A program made the translations under genes and the position numbers. 64,000 nt of DNA from CAVVSD01 sp963757125 (lineage in GTDB: Bacteria; Actinomycetota; Thermoleophilia; Solirubrobacterales; Solirubrobacteraceae): contig CAVWQP010000003.1 of assembly GCA_963757125.1 (NCBI GenBank), positions 221,511-285,510 on the forward strand. The letters are read 5' to 3'. Position 1 is the stretch's first letter; every line of letters begins with the position of its first letter. This document shows positions 15,304 to 25,301 of the stretch, one piece after another. The notes under the pieces were generated by a model. It had not been told where the DNA came from, did no database searches, and was given only the letters and a program-made list of their open reading frames with translations.

Positions 15304-16713
15304 ATGTTCCACCCTCGCCTGCGACGGGCCTCGCTGGCCCTCGCCGCGACGATCTCGGCTGCCGTCGTGCTGTCCCCCGTCGCGATGGCCGCCCCCGGAG
15401 ACCTGCCCGACCTCGAGCAGAGCGCCCCGACCAACATCTCGGGCGGCTACTTCGACGACCACTCCATCGGCGGCGACGACCACCTCGGCTGGGGCTACGG
15501 GACATCCGATCCCGAGCCGCTGGCCATCCGGCTGCAGTCGACGGTCCACAACGCGGGCGCCGGTGCGCTCGGCCTGTGCGGCTACACGGCCGGTGGCGGC
15601 TGGATGCGCGCGTACCAGACGACCGGCGACGTCGCGACGTGCGCAGGATCTGCACCCGCGAGCGGGGCGAGCGGCTGGTTCCGCTACGCGACCGCGAACC
15701 ACAGCTCGGGCGGCGAGTTCAATCGCTTCCACGCGATGGACGTGCAGCGCTTCGCCCTCGTCCCGCTGCCCGCGGCGCAGGGGGGCCCGGCCGCCGGCGC
15801 CCCGACGTTCTGGGACACCGACTGGGGCACGTGCCTGAACGACAACGAGTGGATGGACTGCGAGGCGAGCCCGGCCGCGGCCCGCGCGACGGTCGCTGTG
15901 GCGCCCGGCGCGACGAAGATCACCCAGGAGGGCGCGCCCGACCAGGCGCTCATCGCCATCCCGGCGCCGGTGCGGGCGCAGCTGGCCGACGGCCGCTACC
16001 AGGTCGTCGCCATCTCCAACCCGTACGGCGCGCTGCATGAGTCGGGCACCGGCTACGGCAGCGTCAACTGCACGACCGTGGACGTCTCCGGCGCGGCGGG
16101 CTACAGCAACTTCGCCGTCAACCAGAGCGCGACGCAGCTGTCGACGTGCCTGCTGCCGAAGACGCTCCCTGCGGCCCTGACCGGCCCGGGCGGGACCGAT
16201 CCGTTCCGCGGCGCCTCGGCGCTGACGTGCGCCTCGCTGGTGAGCGACACCGGCCACTGCTGGGCGACGATGCCGACGACGACCACGCCGCTGGCACCGC
16301 ACCCCGCAGCCAAGACGAATGCGACCGGCACCCCGACACCGACCGCCACGACGACGGTCGCCAAGGGCGCGGCCGTCAGCACCCCGGCGCCCACCCCGCC
16401 GCCGGTCGTCAAGCCGTTGCCGCTCCCGAAGCTGACGAAGACCGCGGCGACGTCGTACGCCCGCACCGCGCTGGGCCGCCAGTACGGCTCGACCGCCTCG
16501 GCGGGCAAGGTGACGTGCGTCCTGACGGGCGGCGCGAGCGCCGAGTGCGCGGTGAGCTGGAAGGGCGCCCGCAACGTCACGTACTCGGGCACCGAGCACG
16601 TGTGGTTCACCTCGACCGCGACCCGTGTGTCGTGGGAGTGGGACATGGACATCAAGCAGTCGGGCAAGTCGGGCACCACGCACTCCGCCGGGGTTGGCGG
16701 GGTCGTGGGGTAG
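15304..16713 (+). CDS. Array copy 1: secreted lysyl-oxidase-like protein with C-terminal C..CxVSW domain
   Basis: 469 aa. Signal peptide to about residue 29 (AAVVLSPVAMA). The N-terminal domain has LPDLEQ, GGYFDDHSIGGDDHLGWGYG, LAIRLQSTVHNAGAGALGLC, FRYATANHSSGGEFNRFHAM and DGRYQVVAISNPYGALHE, aligning segment by segment with the lysyl oxidase at 13977. The GHRHWH copper site is replaced by NHSSGGEFNRFH. A Pro/Thr linker (about 330-375) leads to a C-terminal domain with KVTC, CAVSW, YSGTEHVWF and WEWDMDI. AAGGA lies 8 bases before the ATG. Activity unknown; loss of the three-His motif argues against normal lysyl oxidase chemistry. Confidence 0.8.
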   Translation: MFHPRLRRASLALAATISAAVVLSPVAMAAPGDLPDLEQSAPTNISGGYFDDHSIGGDDHLGWGYGTSDPEPLAIRLQSTVHNAGAGALGLCGYTAGGGWMRAYQTTGDVATCAGSAPASGASGWFRYATANHSSGGEFNRFHAMDVQRFALVPLPAAQGGPAAGAPTFWDTDWGTCLNDNEWMDCEASPAAARATVAVAPGATKITQEGAPDQALIAIPAPVRAQLADGRYQVVAISNPYGALHESGTGYGSVNCTTVDVSGAAGYSNFAVNQSATQLSTCLLPKTLPAALTGPGGTDPFRGASALTCASLVSDTGHCWATMPTTTTPLAPHPAAKTNATGTPTPTATTTVAKGAAVSTPAPTPPPVVKPLPLPKLTKTAATSYARTALGRQYGSTASAGKVTCVLTGGASAECAVSWKGARNVTYSGTEHVWFTSTATRVSWEWDMDIKQSGKSGTTHSAGVGGVVG

Positions 16714-17196
16714 GTCGGTCGTTCGCTCCGCTCGTGGCGCCTCTGGCGCCGCGCTGCGGGGTTCGGACAGCTCATCGAGGGAGGGTCAGGCAGTGGCCGG
16801 TGTTCTCGCCGCTGCGCCCTCGCCGAGATCGGGCGTGAACGATTTCCCTCGCAGGGCGGGGGCGATCGTTCACGCTCGCCCGTGTTGGGAAGCTGGCCTC
16901 CACCAGTGGTCACTTTCCGTCGCATATCGACGTTTTCGACCACTCGCGCTGACCTGGCCGCGGCCGGCTGGACCGCTGCCCGTCCCGTCCGCCTCGGTGG
17001 GCAGTCGGGCACGGCTGGCCCACGCACGCGCCGCGAGCCGAGCTCCGCCGCGACCGCCGCGCCACCTGGAGCGATCCACCGGAAAGAGGACGCACGTCCG
17101 ATGGTTCGCCCCCACCCACAGGCGTAGGGTCCTACCCGTCCCACCAGTCTCTGTGGGCAGCGACGTTCCACCACGACGGACAAGGAAGTCCTTCAC
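16714..17196 (+). other. 483-bp gap between array copies 1 and 2
   Basis: No credible gene. A short GGCGCC-tct-GGCGCC hairpin at 16736-16750 follows copy 1. A long inverted repeat lies at 16834-16874 (listed separately). Near copy 2 are features also seen before copy 1: ACGTCCGAT about 100 bases upstream, CTCTG(T)GGGCA about 45-50 bases upstream, and CAAGGA before the start. This suggests the paralogs carry duplicated promoter regions. Confidence 0.5.
16834..16874. promoter_or_regulatory. Inverted repeat CGTGAACGAT...ATCGTTCACG
   Basis: Perfect 10-bp arms, CGTGAACGAT (16834-16843) and ATCGTTCACG (16865-16874), separated by 21 bases. The core GCGATCGTTCA recurs upstream of array copy 1 at about 15191-15201. 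It could be a two-half-site operator shared by the array or part of copy 2's promoter; the regulator is not identified. Confidence 0.5.
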
Positions 17197-18714
17197 ATGC
17201 TCCACATTCGCTGGCGGCGCGCCACGATGGCCGCCGTCGCTTCGCTGTGCGCCTCGGCGGCGATCGTTCCCGCCGCCATCGCTGCACCGGGCGATCTCCC
17301 CGACCTGGTGCAGAGCGTCCCGACCGCCCCTGCCGCCACCCCCGACGCGGATACGGGCCTGGTCAACTGGGGTGGGTTCTTCGACGATCACTCGATCGGC
17401 GGCGACAACCACATGGGCTGGAGCCACAGCGGCTCCGATCCCGAGGCCCTGTCGGTGCGGTTCCAGTCCACGCTCAGCAACGTCGGCAACGGCGCGCTCG
17501 AGCTCTGCGGCTACCCGTCGAGCAGCGCCGCCTGGCTGCGCAGCTTCCAGACCACGCCGGGCGACCTCGCCGCCTGCCCCGGCAACGCGCCGGCCACCGG
17601 CGCCTCCGGCTGGTTCCGCTACGCGGTCGCCAACCACTCCTCCACCGGTGAGTTCAACCGCTGGCACCTCATGGACCTCCAGCGCTTCGCGCTCGTGCCC
17701 ACCGGCGCGACCGCGGCGGCAGGCGCCCGCACCCAGTGGGACAGCCGCTGGGGCACGTGCATGAACGACAACCAGTTCATGGACTGCGAGCACGACGCGA
17801 ACGCCAACCGCCTCCAGGTCGGCATCGCCGCGCACGCCGACAAGGTCACGGAGGAGGGCGCGCCCGACCAGACGGTCGTCGCGTTCCCCAACCGCGTCCC
17901 GAACGGCACGTACCAGCTCGTCGCGATCTCGAACCCCTACGGGGCGATCCGCGAGGCCGGCACGACCTACGGCAGCGTCTCCTGCGTCGCCCTGCAGGTC
18001 ACCGGCGACGAGGGCCTCGGCGAGTGGAAGGTCTACGGGACCGGCCAGCCGGCGAACTGCCAGCTGCCGACCGCCATCCCGGGCGCGCTCACCGGCCCCG
18101 GCGGCACGGACCCGTTCGCGGGTGCGAACCCGGTTGCCGCGTGCAACCCGCTCCTGACGACGACCGGCCACTGCTGGGACACGATCCCGGTCGACGGCGC
18201 ACACCCGCTCGCGCACACGAACGTGCACGACAACTCGACGGCGACCGCCACGCGCACCGTCGCCCAGTACGGCGCGGTCGGCACCTACGGCGGCGGCGGC
18301 GGTGGGAACCCCGGGGCGGCGGCGGCGGTGGCACGATCACGCCGCCGCGCACCGTGCTCACCCGACCGCGATCCCGGGCCCCGATCGGCGAACCCGCCCA
18401 AGGGCGCGCTCACGCTCCCGACGCTCGAGGCCCGCAAGGCCCGCTCGTACACCCGCACCGCCCTCCGCAGGACGTTCGGCACGCTGCCGACCTCCGCGAA
18501 GGTCACGTGCCGGGCGACCGGCGGCGCCAACCAGGCCTGCACCACGAGCTGGAAGCGGTCCGGCAAGAGCTACACCGGCACCGTCCGCGTGTGGTTCACG
18601 TCGACCACGACCCAGGTCTCCTGGAACTACGACCTCGCCGTGCAGCGCAAGCAGCACGGTCACCGGACCACCACGACGACGCGCGGCGCGCGCGTCGGAG
18701 GGACGGTCGCCTAG
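17197..18714 (+). CDS. Array copy 2: secreted lysyl-oxidase-like protein
   Basis: 505 aa; same architecture as copy 1. Signal peptide ends near AAIAAPGDLPDLVQ. N-terminal domain: FFDDHSIGGDNHMGWSHSG, RYAVANHSSTGEFNRWHLM, NGTYQLVAISNPYGAIRE. C-terminal domain: KVTCRATGG, CTTSW, YTGTVRVWF, WNYDLAV. The linker at about 18300-18400 reads AAAAVARSRRRAPCSP in this frame. Other frames give GGGGGGTITPPRTVLT and then PTAIPGP, so three small compensating frame changes probably scramble the linker. RBS AAGGA at the same spacing as copy 1. Confidence 0.8.
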   Translation: MLHIRWRRATMAAVASLCASAAIVPAAIAAPGDLPDLVQSVPTAPAATPDADTGLVNWGGFFDDHSIGGDNHMGWSHSGSDPEALSVRFQSTLSNVGNGALELCGYPSSSAAWLRSFQTTPGDLAACPGNAPATGASGWFRYAVANHSSTGEFNRWHLMDLQRFALVPTGATAAAGARTQWDSRWGTCMNDNQFMDCEHDANANRLQVGIAAHADKVTEEGAPDQTVVAFPNRVPNGTYQLVAISNPYGAIREAGTTYGSVSCVALQVTGDEGLGEWKVYGTGQPANCQLPTAIPGALTGPGGTDPFAGANPVAACNPLLTTTGHCWDTIPVDGAHPLAHTNVHDNSTATATRTVAQYGAVGTYGGGGGGNPGAAAAVARSRRRAPCSPDRDPGPRSANPPKGALTLPTLEARKARSYTRTALRRTFGTLPTSAKVTCRATGGANQACTTSWKRSGKSYTGTVRVWFTSTTTQVSWNYDLAVQRKQHGHRTTTTTRGARVGGTVA

Positions 18715-18757
18715 AGGTCTCTGAGGCCGCGCCGGCCGCTCCCCGAGAGGGAGTGCT

Positions 18758-18795
18758 CGCGACGCGGGATGCGTTCCACCGCAACCCGCGTCGCG
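18758..18795 (+). terminator. Hairpin after array copy 2
   Basis: Perfect 11-bp stem CGCGACGCGGG / CCCGCGTCGCG with a 16-base loop, 44 bases after the copy 2 stop. No U-tract follows, as is common in high-GC actinobacteria, so the terminator role is inferred. Confidence 0.5.
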
Positions 18796-18994
18796 CAGCC
18801 GGTGTTACACGCAGGAGAAGGTGATGCGAACGGTGGTGCGCCAAGGAGGCGCGCCGCCGTTTCGTCTGCGCCGGGCCAGGGCGCGGGCGGCCTCCGCCGG
18901 ACGGATGTGCGAGTGCGCATGTATCCCGCGGATGGTGGGGTGGCGCATCGCCCCCCGGGCCAAAACTGTCAATTCCCGGACAAGGATGTTCAAC

Positions 18995-20472
18995 TTGCTC
19001 TCCGTCTTGCGGCACAGGCGCACACGAATCGCGCTGACCGCCGCCGTTGCATCTCTCTCCCTCGCCGCGCTGCCTGCCGGCGCGCACGCTGCCCTCGTCC
19101 AGGGGCAGCCGCAGAACGTGCAGGGCGGGTTCGACGACGACCACTCCATCGGTGGTGACAACCACCTCGGCTGGAGCTACACCGGCACCGGCGGGACCTC
19201 GCAGGCGGAGCCGCTCGCGATCACGTTCGGCACGCACGCTGACGAACACCGGTCCCGAACCAGTTCCGCGTCTGTGGCTACAACCCCAACGGAGGCTGGA
19301 TGGGCGCCTACGAGGTCGTCGGCGCCAGCTGTCCCGCGACGTGCTGCCGGCGCGGGCGCTCAGGACGGCTGGTTCCGCTACGTGACCGCGAACCACAGCA
19401 ACCCGAACGCGACGCCGCCGGGCTCCGCGTTCAACCGCTGGCACCTCATGGACCTCCAGCGCTTCGCGCTCGTCCCGCTGCCGACGTCGCTCGGCGGTCC
19501 CGCCGGCGCCTACACCGCGTGGGACACCACGTGGGGCACGTGCCTCAGCGACGGCGACCTGACGCATGGACTGCGAGCAGGACGCGCCGGCGGCAGGCGA
19601 CGCTCACCACGAGCATTCCCGCGGGCGCGGCGAAGACGACGCAGGAGCTCAACCCGGCCCCGGACGCGGAGCGCATCGCGATCCCCGCCGACGCGCGGGC
19701 GGCGTTCCCGGACGGCGCGTACCAGATCGTCGCGATCTCCAACCCGTACGGCCAGTACGGCGGCGGCCCGAGCATCTCGCTGCACGACGATCTCGCTCTC
19801 CGGCGTCACGGCTACGACCCGCAGGTCACGCAGGTGGGTGGCCAGCCCGAGCACGTGCTACGTGCCTGCGGCCATGCTGCGCGGGCCTCACCGGCCCTGG
19901 CGGCCGTGACCCGATGGCCGAGCGCGCACGGCGCAACCTGCACGCTCAGCGTGACGCCGTGCCCGCGACCGGCCATTGCTGGGCGACCGTGCCGATGGGC
20001 CGACCGATCCGGTACCGCCGCATCCGCTGGCGCAGTCGAACGTGAACGCCGCGGGCTTCCCGACGATCACGGCGACGAACACCGTCCCGGTCGCCTACGG
20101 GCCGCAGGTCGTCAACCCGCCGCCGTCGTCCGGCGCAAGAGCAACCCGCCCGCGGGTGCCTCGGGCCAGCCGCGCACCGTCCGTCGTCTCACCACGACGA
20201 ACTCGAAGACCTACACGACCGCCGCGCTGCGCAAGCAGTTCGGCAAGGGCCTCAGCCGCCTGCGGATCTCGTGCCGCGTGCGGACGTCGACCGCGTCGAC
20301 GTGCTCGGTGTCCTGGCGCAAGTCGGGCGCGAGCTACAAGGGCAACGTGTGGCTCCGCTACAAGACCGTCCGCAGCCGCCTGCGCTGGCAGTACCGGCTC
20401 GAGGTCAAGAAGACGAAGTCCGGGCACACGCAGACCGTGACCCGCTCGTACAAGACCGGCGGCACGTTCTAG
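18995..20472 (+). pseudogene. Array copy 3: lysyl-oxidase-like protein with many frame changes
   Basis: All parts of the family are present but spread over three frames. Signal peptide and FDDDHSIGGDNHLGWSYTG are in one frame to about 19228. TLTNTGPE follows in a second, and FRVCGYNPNGGWMGAYEVVG in a third. DGWFRYVTANHSN...FNRWHLMDLQRFALV continues to about 19560, then MDCEQDAPAA, then GAYQIVAISNPYG. Several more switches occur to about 20130, after which the C-terminal domain (CSVSW, YKGNVWLRYK, LRWQYRLEV) is clean to 20472. The start is TTG 18995 by RBS spacing with the other copies, or ATG 18986. The absence of internal stops or drift argues for recent damage or sequence error. Confidence 0.75.
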
Positions 20473-20502
20473 CCACCGGCACCCGCAACCTGGGGAAGGA
20501 GA

Positions 20503-20533
20503 GCGGCGGCGCGCCCAACGGGAGCGCCGCCGC
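20503..20533 (+). terminator. Hairpin after array copy 3
   Basis: Perfect 10-bp stem GCGGCGGCGC (20503-20512) / GCGCCGCCGC (20524-20533) with an 11-base loop, about 30 bases after the stop of copy 3 and before copy 4. Confidence 0.55.
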
Positions 20534-20661
20534 GCCCAGGCTGCGCGGGAGGTTTCAGGTTTTCGCGGACGCACGTTCTAGTGCGCACCGCCGGGTCGGG
20601 TGATGATCTGCGTGCCCCGCCCTCCGGGCCGCCCGCTCCGACTCCGAGGAAGGCCATCCCC

Positions 20662-22089
20662 ATGTCACGCTCCTTCCGCCGTACGTGCGCGCTGCTCGCG
20701 CCGGCGGCAGTCCTGCTCTCGCTCCTCATCCCCGCGGCCGCATCCGCGGCGCCGGGCGACCTGCCGGATCTCGTCCAGTCCCGCCCCGGCAACGTCGTCG
20801 GCGGCTACTTCGACGACCACTCGATCTCCGGCGACAACCACCTCGGGTGGAGCTACGGGACGTCGCAGTCCGAGCCGCTCGCCATCGACTTCTCCAGCGC
20901 GATCTACAACCAGGGCGCCGGCGCGCTCGAGCTCTGCGGCTTCCAGAGCGGGACGGCGGGCTGGATGCGCGCGTTCCAGGTCGCGCCCGGCGTGCTCGGC
21001 AACGACTGCCCGCCGAGCGCGCCCGCGTCCGCCGGCGTGGGCTGGTTCCGGAACATCGCGGCGAACCACTCGTCGACCAACGCGTTCAACCGGTGGCACT
21101 TCATGGACCTGCAGCGCTTCGCGCTCGTGCCGCTGCCGCCGTCGCTCGGCGGGCCGTCGGCCGCCGCGACCGCGTGGGACACGTACTGGGGCACCTGCCT
21201 GAACCTCGGTGACCCGTCGCTGTTCTGCTCCAACGACCCCGCTGCCCCGTCGCTGCCGACCGGCATCGCGTCGGGCCAGGGCAAGGTCACGCAGGACGGC
21301 GCGCCCGACGACCAGCGGATCGCGATCCCCGCCGACTCGCGCGGCTCGTTCCCCGACGGCGCGTACCAGGTCGTCGCGATCTCCAACCCGTACGGCCTCA
21401 TCACCGAGGCGGGCACGACGAGCGGCAGCGTGGCCTGCACCCAGGTGCAGCTCGCCAACGCACCCGCGTACACCGGCTTCACCGCGACGCCCGTCGCCGC
21501 GGCGCCGGCCACGTGCTACGTCCCGCGGACGCTCCCTGCGGCCCTCAGCGGCCCGGGCGGGCGCGACCCGATGGCGAGCGCCGGGCCGACGACCCCGCCC
21601 TGCACGATCCTCGCGGCGAGCCTGCACTGCTGGGCGACGGTGCCGATGGCCGGCGCGAACACCCCGGCGGTCTCCAACACGAACGCGACGGCGGCCGCCA
21701 CCATCGTCGGTACGGACCTCGTGCCGGTCCCGCAGGGCGCCGACTACCGCGCGAACCCGGCACCGCCCGCGGCGCCGCCGATCACGCCGCGCTCGACGCG
21801 CCGCCTGACCGTCTCAGCCTCCACCGCGCACGTCCGCACGGCACTGCGCAAGCGGTTCGGCCGCAACCTCAAGCGACTTCGTGTGTCTTGCCACGTGACG
21901 GCATCGACCAAGTCGACCTGCACGGTGCGTTGGAGCAAGAAGGGCGCGAGCTATCGCGGCAAGGTGTTCCTGCGACTGCGCACGGTGAAGGCTCGACTGC
22001 GTTGGCAGTACCGCGTGGACGTCACCAAGCGCAAGAGCGGGAGGACGCAGCACATCCGCTGGTCCTACAAGACCGGAGGGATCGCCTGA
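20662..22089 (+). CDS. Array copy 4: secreted lysyl-oxidase-like protein
   Basis: 475 aa from the ATG at 20662 (GAGGAAGG about 10 bases upstream). Signal peptide ends near AAASAAPGDLPDLVQ. N-terminal domain: GGYFDDHSISGDNHLGWSYG, NIAANHSSTNAFNRWHFMDL, DGAYQVVAISNPYGLITE. C-terminal domain: LKRLRVSCHV, CTVRWSKKG, YRGKVFLRLR, LRWQYRVDV. Frame is intact throughout, unlike copy 3 immediately upstream. The FNRWH element keeps only one His of the lysyl oxidase HxHWH site, plus an upstream NH. Confidence 0.82.
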   Translation: MSRSFRRTCALLAPAAVLLSLLIPAAASAAPGDLPDLVQSRPGNVVGGYFDDHSISGDNHLGWSYGTSQSEPLAIDFSSAIYNQGAGALELCGFQSGTAGWMRAFQVAPGVLGNDCPPSAPASAGVGWFRNIAANHSSTNAFNRWHFMDLQRFALVPLPPSLGGPSAAATAWDTYWGTCLNLGDPSLFCSNDPAAPSLPTGIASGQGKVTQDGAPDDQRIAIPADSRGSFPDGAYQVVAISNPYGLITEAGTTSGSVACTQVQLANAPAYTGFTATPVAAAPATCYVPRTLPAALSGPGGRDPMASAGPTTPPCTILAASLHCWATVPMAGANTPAVSNTNATAAATIVGTDLVPVPQGADYRANPAPPAAPPITPRSTRRLTVSASTAHVRTALRKRFGRNLKRLRVSCHVTASTKSTCTVRWSKKGASYRGKVFLRLRTVKARLRWQYRVDVTKRKSGRTQHIRWSYKTGGIA

Positions 22090-22126
22090 GCCCACCACAG
22101 CTCGCGGTTTGCGTACTTGGCATACC

Positions 22127-22142
22127 GGAAACAGGTGTTTCC
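22127..22142. promoter_or_regulatory. Palindrome GGAAACA-gg-TGTTTCC upstream of array copy 5
   Basis: Perfect 7-bp arms with a 2-base centre, about 90 bases before the copy 5 start and 38 bases after the copy 4 stop. Size and symmetry fit a dimeric regulator site. Not seen upstream of the other copies. Confidence 0.45.
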
Positions 22143-22231
22143 TGGGAGGATGCCGCCCACGTGATGGACGCCGGGACCGCCACCGGCTTTGCAGGCAATT
22201 CAACTGTCGGAGAAACCCAGGGGGGATTCTC

Positions 22232-23596
22232 GTGCAACCACTGACCGGGCGAAGGCGTGCTCCGAGCCTCATAGGCGCGGCACTCGCGCTGGTGGTCCTC
22301 GCCTTCACCGCATCGACCGCATCGGCGACGGACCTCGTGCCCGGCGCCCCGCAGAACCCGACGGGCGGGTTCTTCGACGACCACTCCATCAGCGGCGACA
22401 ACCACGCCGGCTGGGGCCCGAACGACGAGCCGCTCGCCGTCAGGTTCACCGCGAGCGTCGGCAACACCGGACCGGCGATCGCATTCTGCGGCACGCCCGC
22501 GGCCGCCGGCTGGATGGCCGCGACCCAGGGCGCCTGTGGCGCCGGCGGTCCGCAGTTCGGGTGGTTCCGCTACGTGAGCGCGAACCACTTCGGCCACAAC
22601 CGCTGGCAGCTGCTGGACTTCCAGCGCTTCGCGCTCGTGAACGTCAATCCCGGCGGCACCGAGGTCATCTGGGACACGCGCTGGGGCTCCTGCGTGAACA
22701 ACTCTGCGTTCTCCGACTGCTCGGCGGACCCGAACGCGCCGATCCTGAACACGATGGGCTTCCTGCCGGACGCACCGAAGGTGACCCAGGACGGCGCCGA
22801 CGAGGACGAGCTCATCGCGATCCCCGCGTCGCTCGGCTACCGGCTTCCGCCCGGCAACTGGCAGATCCTCCACTGGGTCAACCCGTACGGCGCGATCGCC
22901 GGCGATCCGACGCCGAACAACGTGACGTGCACGCCGATCTCGCTGGCCTGGGCGCCGGACACCGCGCCCTCCGCCTCGCCGCTCATCATCGCGGCGCGCG
23001 CCTTCGGCGCGGGTGAGACGTGCCGGATCCCGCAGCCTCCGCCGGCCATCACCGGCCCGGCCGACCCGACCGACCCGCTGAAGTACGCGAAGGCCTACCC
23101 GGTCACGTGCCCGCCGACGGCAACCGGCCACTGCTGGACGACGCCGCCGACGGCGTGCTCGGCCGCGAGCCCGACCGCTCGTACGTTCACGTCCGGCGCG
23201 CTCGTGCCGGCGACGGACCCCTGCGCCGCGGGCGGTGGCGGCGGCGGGGCCGCGGGCGCGAGCCCGGTCCAGGGTCTGAGCAGACGCGCCGCGAACCTGC
23301 GGATCACCACGCGGCTCTCGAAGAGATACGCGTCGCAGGCGCTGCGCAAGGCGCTGAAGTTGAAGAAGACGCCGACGGGCGTGCGACGGACATGCAAGGT
23401 CACCGACCGCGTCAACGCGAAGTGCAGCGTGCGCTGGAGCGGGGGCGGCCAGAGCGTCCGTGGCACCGTCTGGATCCGGTTCGTCGTCGGCAGCAAGACG
23501 AACAACTGGACGTACCGCGTCGACGTGCGCCGGACGAAGAACGGCCACACGTCCCGCATCCGCCAGTCGTTCCGCACCGGCGGCCGACTGTCGTAG
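22232..23596 (+). CDS. Array copy 5: divergent secreted lysyl-oxidase-like protein
   Basis: 454 aa from GTG 22232, with GGGGGGA 6-9 bases upstream; the longer frame upstream does not resemble a signal peptide. Signal peptide: LIGAALALVVLAFTASTASA. N-terminal domain: GGFFDDHSISGDNHAGWGP, RYVSANHFGHNRWQLLDF, PGNWQILHWVNPYGAIAG. Here WH has become WQ, and a different His appears (FGHNRWQ), so the putative metal site differs again. A Gly-rich linker (GGGGGGAAGASP) precedes the C-terminal domain (CKVTDRVNAKCSVRW, VRGTVWIRF, WTYRVDV). Last member of the array. Confidence 0.8.
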   Translation: MQPLTGRRRAPSLIGAALALVVLAFTASTASATDLVPGAPQNPTGGFFDDHSISGDNHAGWGPNDEPLAVRFTASVGNTGPAIAFCGTPAAAGWMAATQGACGAGGPQFGWFRYVSANHFGHNRWQLLDFQRFALVNVNPGGTEVIWDTRWGSCVNNSAFSDCSADPNAPILNTMGFLPDAPKVTQDGADEDELIAIPASLGYRLPPGNWQILHWVNPYGAIAGDPTPNNVTCTPISLAWAPDTAPSASPLIIAARAFGAGETCRIPQPPPAITGPADPTDPLKYAKAYPVTCPPTATGHCWTTPPTACSAASPTARTFTSGALVPATDPCAAGGGGGGAAGASPVQGLSRRAANLRITTRLSKRYASQALRKALKLKKTPTGVRRTCKVTDRVNAKCSVRWSGGGQSVRGTVWIRFVVGSKTNNWTYRVDVRRTKNGHTSRIRQSFRTGGRLS

Positions 23597-23604
23597 GACA
23601 AGCT

Positions 23605-23635
23605 CGCGGGGCGCGCCCACACGGCGCGCCCCGCG
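23605..23635 (+). terminator. Strong hairpin after array copy 5
   Basis: Perfect 12-bp stem CGCGGGGCGCGC (23605-23616) / GCGCGCCCCGCG (23624-23635) with a 7-base loop, 8 bases after the stop. Closes the array before the decarboxylase gene. Confidence 0.7.
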
Positions 23636-23664
23636 GTCGGTCCCAGGCGTGCGACGCTGCGCGC

Positions 23665-25026
<1,362 letters not shown>

Positions 25027-25028
25027 GC

Positions 25029-25301
25029 TTGGCCGTCTACGTCGACCAGCCGGTGTGGGAGTGGCGCGGGCGGCGGTGGTGCCACCTGCTCGCCGACACC
25101 GACGAGGAGCTCCACGCGTTCGCCCGGGCGCTGGGGCTGAAGCGCGCGTGGTTCCAGCACCGCGACGAGATGCCGTGGAAGGACCACTACGACATCCCCG
25201 ACGAGCTGCGCGCGGAGGCGATCCGCGCGGGCGCGGTGGAGGTCGACCTGCGCCACGTCGCCGCCCACGTGCGCTCCCGGCGCGAGAGGATGCGCGCATG
25301 A
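25029..25301 (+). CDS. DUF4031 domain protein
   Basis: 90 aa, TTG start two bases after the decarboxylase stop. The sequence VYVDQPVWEWRGRRWCHLLA, then DEELHAFARALGLKRAWFQ and HYDIPDELRAEAIRAGAVEV, matches the small DUF4031 family often found in actinobacteria. Function unknown. Its stop overlaps the ATG of the next gene (ATGA), indicating coupling. Confidence 0.85.
   Translation: MAVYVDQPVWEWRGRRWCHLLADTDEELHAFARALGLKRAWFQHRDEMPWKDHYDIPDELRAEAIRAGAVEVDLRHVAAHVRSRRERMRA

Noticed and set aside
16101..17183. Leftward gene upstream of array copy 2
   Set aside because: A 360-codon antisense frame without recognisable motifs that overlaps the strongly supported C-terminal domain of array copy 1.
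18290..18330. GGC-rich microsatellite as a phase-variation tract
   Set aside because: It encodes a Gly-rich linker, is irregular and matches linkers in copy 5; frame changes there look like scattered sequence errors rather than repeat-unit changes.
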